Below are positions 61,170 to 64,000 of a DNA stretch of 64,000 nt, piece by piece. Below the pieces are notes generated by a model. The model was not told the DNA's origin. It did not search any database and worked only from the letters and a program-made list of their open reading frames with translations. Both the position numbers and the translations under genes were made by a program. Within the stretch, counting starts at the first letter, position 1. Every line of letters begins with the position of its first letter. The stretch lies in NCBI RefSeq assembly GCF_013408925.1, contig NZ_JACCAB010000001.1:868001-932000 (forward strand), given 5' to 3'. The stretch comes from Pedococcus badiiscoriae (GTDB lineage Bacteria; Actinomycetota; Actinomycetes; Actinomycetales; Dermatophilaceae).

Positions 61170-62125
61170 GCGGTGGTCACCACCCAGACACCCGTGATCG
61201 CCAGCTGGGCGAGCGCGAGCGGGACCAGGACCAGCCACGCAAGCCGCTGCAGCTGGTCCTCGCGCAGTCGCGGCCAGGCCACCCGGAGCCAGATGACGAC
61301 GACCGCGATGCAGAACCCCTTGAGCAGGGTCCACAGCCAGCCGAGCTGGTCGCTGAACAGGCCGCGCCAGCCGCCGAGGTAGAGCACCGCGAACAGCAGT
61401 GACATGACCACGATGCCGGCGTACTCGCCCAGCAGGAAGAACGCGAACCGCAGTCCGGTGTACTCGGTGTAGGCGCCGAAGACGATCTCGGAGTCGGCCA
61501 CCGGCATGTCGAACGGCGGACGCTGGAGCTCGGCGACGGCCGCGACGAGGAACACGACGGCTCCGGGCAGCTGGAAGACGAGCCACCAGGGCGACCAGGC
61601 GGCCGCGATGCCCGACAGCGACAGTGAACCGGCCGCGAGGCAGACACTGGCAACGGCCAGCACCATCGGCAGCTCGTAGGAGAGCAGCTGCGCCGCCGCG
61701 CGCATGGCACCGAGCAGCGAGTACTTGTTGGCGCTGGCCCAGCCGGCCATGAGGGTGCCGAGGATGCCCACCGCGGTGGCGGCCAGCACGAACACGGCCG
61801 ACGCGGGCAGGTCCGCGGCGACGACGTCCGGGCTGAGCGGGATCGCAGCCAGGGCAACGAGATAGGGCACGAGAGCCACGGCGGGGGCGAACCGGAAGAT
61901 GCGCCTGTCGGCGGCAGCGGGAGTGATGTCCTCCTTCTGCACGAACTTGACCCCGTCGGCCACCAGCTGCGCCCACCCGTGGAACCCACCGGCATACATC
62001 GGGCCGAGCCGGCCCTGCATGTGCGCCATCACCTTGTGCTCGGTCTGGCCGACGAGCAGGGGCAGCACGAGGAAGGCCGCCAGCACCCCGACCGCGCGCA
62101 GCGTCACCTCGACGGCGTCGCTCAT
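61166..62125 (-). CDS. nuoH: NADH-quinone oxidoreductase subunit H
   Basis: The ATG at 62125 overlaps the nuoC stop (ATGA) and gives 319 residues. Eight membrane segments and the NuoH signatures are present: [58 protein letters not shown], and [24 protein letters not shown]. NuoH forms the quinone channel next to NuoB and NuoD. NuoD would normally precede it with E, F and G, but here nuoC is directly adjacent. Confidence 0.93.
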   Translation of the reverse strand: MSDAVEVTLRAVGVLAAFLVLPLLVGQTEHKVMAHMQGRLGPMYAGGFHGWAQLVADGVKFVQKEDITPAAADRRIFRFAPAVALVPYLVALAAIPLSPDVVAADLPASAVFVLAATAVGILGTLMAGWASANKYSLLGAMRAAAQLLSYELPMVLAVASVCLAAGSLSLSGIAAAWSPWWLVFQLPGAVVFLVAAVAELQRPPFDMPVADSEIVFGAYTEYTGLRFAFFLLGEYAGIVVMSLLFAVLYLGGWRGLFSDQLGWLWTLLKGFCIAVVVIWLRVAWPRLREDQLQRLAWLVLVPLALAQLAITGVWVVTTA

Positions 62126-62667
62126 CGCGGCCCCCACTCGGGGTCGGGCACGCCGGGAGCGGAGACGCGGCGTCGACCGGTGGGCTTGGCGTGCTCGGAC
62201 TCCCCCGGCTCCTTGGCCCCGGGCCACGGCTTGGACGCCCGGGCCGCGAGCACGAAGGACTTGCGCAGGGGCGTGCCCTCGAAGCCGTCCGGGAGCAGCA
62301 GCGGGCGCAGCCCGAGACCGGTGCCGTCGTCGAAGCCGTCGAACTCGAGCCCGAACATCTCGTGCGTCTCGCGTTCGTGCCACGCGACCCCCCGGAACAC
62401 CCCCGTCAGGCTGCCGAGGCTGGCGCCGTCGGGGACGCGGGTGCGAAACAGCTTGCGCCGCAACGCCCTCGGGGAGGATCCGTTCATGAGGTGGCACACG
62501 ACATCGAGGCCGGGAGCGAGCGCGTCGTCGGACTGGTCGACCGCCGTGAGCCAGTCGAAGAAGGTGTAGGCCGCGTCCCGGGCGGCCGTGATCGTCGCCA
62601 CCCAGTCGGCCGGCTCGACCTCCACGCGCTCGAGCGTGGCGGGGTCGAGCGCGGCGGGGTCGCTCAC
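62122..62667 (-). CDS. nuoC: NADH-quinone oxidoreductase subunit C
   Basis: The 181-residue protein is the 30-kDa subunit family, with [16 protein letters not shown] and [18 protein letters not shown], the conserved complex I NuoC signature. The C-terminal 30 residues are charged and Pro-rich. It is not fused to NuoD. It starts with GTG overlapping nuoB (GTGA), and its stop overlaps nuoH directly, leaving no room for nuoD-G. Confidence 0.88.
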   Translation of the reverse strand: MSDPAALDPATLERVEVEPADWVATITAARDAAYTFFDWLTAVDQSDDALAPGLDVVCHLMNGSSPRALRRKLFRTRVPDGASLGSLTGVFRGVAWHERETHEMFGLEFDGFDDGTGLGLRPLLLPDGFEGTPLRKSFVLAARASKPWPGAKEPGESEHAKPTGRRRVSAPGVPDPEWGPR

Positions 62668-63284
62668 GGGACGTCCTTGGTCGGGGGCTGCACCAGGGGG
62701 CGGCTGACCTCACCCGCCGACGCGAGGCGGTGGCCGGCATACTTGGCCCGGATTCCCTTGGTGGACAACGTCTCCGAGGCGATCTTCTCCTGCAGCTTGA
62801 GGATTCCCTGCAGGAGCGCCTCAGGCCTGGGCGGGCAGCCCGGCACGTAGACGTCGACGGGGATGATCGTGTCGACGCCCTTGGTGACGGAGTACGAGTC
62901 CCAGTAGGGGCCACCGGAGTTGGAGCAGGCGCCGAAGGAGATGACGTACTTGGGTTCGGGCATCTGGTCGTAGAGCCGGCGCACGGCTGGGGCCATCTTG
63001 TCGGTGACGGTGCCCGACACCACCATGAGGTCGGCCTGCCGCGGCCCGGGCGCGAACGGGATGACGCCGAGCCGGATGAAGTCGTGCCGGGCCATCGACG
63101 CCGCGATGAACTCGATGGCGCAGCAGGCGAGGCCGAAGTTGAAGACCCACAGCGAGTAGCGGCGACCCCAGTTCAGCACGACCCGGATCGGCTGGGGCGC
63201 GAGGTCCGTGGCCGGCCCCACCCGCGGCATCGGCAGCGGGGTCGGCTGCGAGGTCGGCAGCGGGGTCGGCTGGGCGGTGGCCAT
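62664..63284 (-). CDS. nuoB: NADH-quinone oxidoreductase subunit B (cluster N2)
   Basis: The ATG at 63284 overlaps the nuoA stop by one base (TGATG) and gives 206 residues. The N2 cluster ligands are intact: C54 and C55 in GLACCAIE, C120 in GACSNSGG and C150 in VPGCPPRPE. An N-terminal extension repeats QPTPLP because of a 20-base DNA repeat near 63229-63270. NuoB passes electrons to quinone together with NuoD, which is absent from this cluster. Confidence 0.93.
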   Translation of the reverse strand: MATAQPTPLPTSQPTPLPMPRVGPATDLAPQPIRVVLNWGRRYSLWVFNFGLACCAIEFIAASMARHDFIRLGVIPFAPGPRQADLMVVSGTVTDKMAPAVRRLYDQMPEPKYVISFGACSNSGGPYWDSYSVTKGVDTIIPVDVYVPGCPPRPEALLQGILKLQEKIASETLSTKGIRAKYAGHRLASAGEVSRPLVQPPTKDVP

Positions 63285-63640
63285 CAGAGCCACCTCAACA
63301 GGCCACGCCGCGCGGCGTGGACCAGCCCGACCAGCAGGATGCCGATGAAGACCGCGATCTCGAGCAGGGACACCGCGCCGAGCCTGCCGCGGACGACGAG
63401 GGCCCAGGGGAACAGGTAGACCGCGTCGACGGCGAAGATGACGTAGAGGAACGCGTAGACGAAGTAGCGCACCTGCGTCTGGGCCCAGTCCCGGCCCACC
63501 GGGTCGACCCCGGACTCGTACGTCGTCAGCTTGGCCCGGGTCGGCGCCCGGGGAGCCAGCAGCGCCCTCGCGCCCATCGCGGCCACGAAGAGCAGCAGGC
63601 CGACCGCGACCACAGCGGCGATGACGACGTAGGGCGACAC
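63284..63640 (-). CDS. nuoA: NADH-quinone oxidoreductase subunit A
   Basis: The GTG at 63640 ([14 protein letters not shown]) gives 118 residues, typical of NuoA. A longer frame from 63697 would add 19 Arg/Thr-rich residues inside the divergent promoter region. Three membrane helices and the [40 protein letters not shown] signature region are present. It is the first gene of the cluster, divergent from the LON-domain gene with 70 bases between. Confidence 0.9.
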   Translation of the reverse strand: MSPYVVIAAVVAVGLLLFVAAMGARALLAPRAPTRAKLTTYESGVDPVGRDWAQTQVRYFVYAFLYVIFAVDAVYLFPWALVVRGRLGAVSLLEIAVFIGILLVGLVHAARRGLLRWL

Positions 63641-63710
63641 GGTTGGCAGCCTAGTGGCCCGTCCCCGCGAGGGGGTGTTGCGCCGAGTCGTGGGCACCTA
63701 CCGTGACGAC

Positions 63711-64000
63711 ATGGCGCGCCTCCCGCTGTTTCCCCTCGGAACGGTCCTGGTGCCTGGGGCCGCACTGCCGCTCCAGCTCTTCGAACCTCGTTACATCGAG
63801 CTGCTCAGCGACCTGGTCAACGCTATGGACGTGCCGGAGTTCGGCGTCGTGGCGATCCGCCAGGGCCACGAGGTCGGCCCCGACTCCGTGCATGACCTCC
63901 ACGAGGTCGGCTGTGTGGCCCGGGTGAGGACTGCCGCGTCGGTCGGCGACGGACGCTACGTCGTCCTCAGCACGGGCGTCCAGCGCTTCCACCTCGACGG
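63711..64000 (+). CDS. LON peptidase substrate-binding-domain protein (partial, 5' part)
   Basis: The gene runs off the right edge with about 96 codons visible. It opens MARLPLFPLGTVLVPGAALPLQLFEPRYIELL and continues GVVAIRQGHEVG and VGCVARV, the LON N-terminal (substrate-binding) domain pattern. Actinobacteria have stand-alone proteins of this kind of about 200 residues with no protease domain, and their function is unclear. It is divergent from nuoA. Confidence 0.85.
   Translation, partial: MARLPLFPLGTVLVPGAALPLQLFEPRYIELLSDLVNAMDVPEFGVVAIRQGHEVGPDSVHDLHEVGCVARVRTAASVGDGRYVVLSTGVQRFHLD

Noticed and set aside
62122..62667. A NuoCD fusion that would supply the missing NuoD
   Set aside because: The gene is only 181 codons and ends shortly after the NuoC signature; there is no NuoD sequence in any frame around it.

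Overview
The window is high-GC, gene-dense DNA from an actinobacterium. Gene content and order (tRNA-Trp-secE-nusG-rplKA-rplJL, tRNA-Thr/tRNA-Met-rpmG-hadA-hadB-murB, mce operon with its ATPase, DUF5709 protein, alditol oxidase) point to Micrococcales, most plausibly Intrasporangiaceae (relatives of Janibacter, Knoellia, Phycicoccus or Terrabacter). That placement is inference from gene content; no 16S gene is present. There is no phage, IS element or CRISPR array.

Layout. 1-7933 (minus): an mce lipid-uptake operon, mceG/mkl-like ATPase, two YrbE permeases and MceA-MceE, running off the left edge inside mceE. 8074-12370 (minus): rplL, rplJ, rplA, rplK, nusG, secE and tRNA-Trp, with leader and terminator hairpins. 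12556-15490 (plus): aspartate aminotransferase, a DUF5709 protein and adenosine deaminase. 15471-18006 (minus): murB, hadB, hadA, rpmG, tRNA-Met, tRNA-Thr. 18168-19863 (minus): a glutaryl-CoA-type acyl-CoA dehydrogenase and aroQ. 20062-34262 (minus): a molybdenum-hydroxylase cluster of the form II CoxL type (coxG, coxM, coxL, coxS, XdhC, CoxE, MoxR, MobA-like) whose most upstream gene is a giant single-chain acyl-CoA carboxylase (1839 aa). 34465-40507 (plus, divergent): paaABCDE, a thiolase and a 3-hydroxyacyl-CoA dehydrogenase for phenylacetate degradation, preceded by a palindromic TetR-type operator; a TetR gene lies convergent at the end and shares a transcript with an alditol oxidase. 42475-48637: small accessory genes (SRPBCC protein, NAD-binding epimerase, LysE and DMT transporters, alpha/beta hydrolase, TetR, MDR oxidoreductase). 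48830-54664: tRNA-Tyr, yajQ, a soluble Ser/Thr kinase, pepN, cspA, htpX. 54758-63640 (minus): a compact nuoABCHIJKLMN cluster with no nuoD, E, F or G. 63711-end: start of a LON substrate-binding-domain protein.

How the genes work together. The carboxylase, the Mo-hydroxylase with its maturation factors, the acyl-CoA dehydrogenase and the paa genes give the middle of the window an acyl-CoA and aromatic-acid catabolic character. The flanks are core translation, cell-wall and respiration genes. Two observations stand out. The 7-mer GTATGCC/GGCATAC occurs about 41 times, roughly evenly on the two strands, which is several-fold above composition. The complex I cluster lacks the quinone-site subunit NuoD as well as the NADH-input module, yet its nine remaining junctions are all overlapping.
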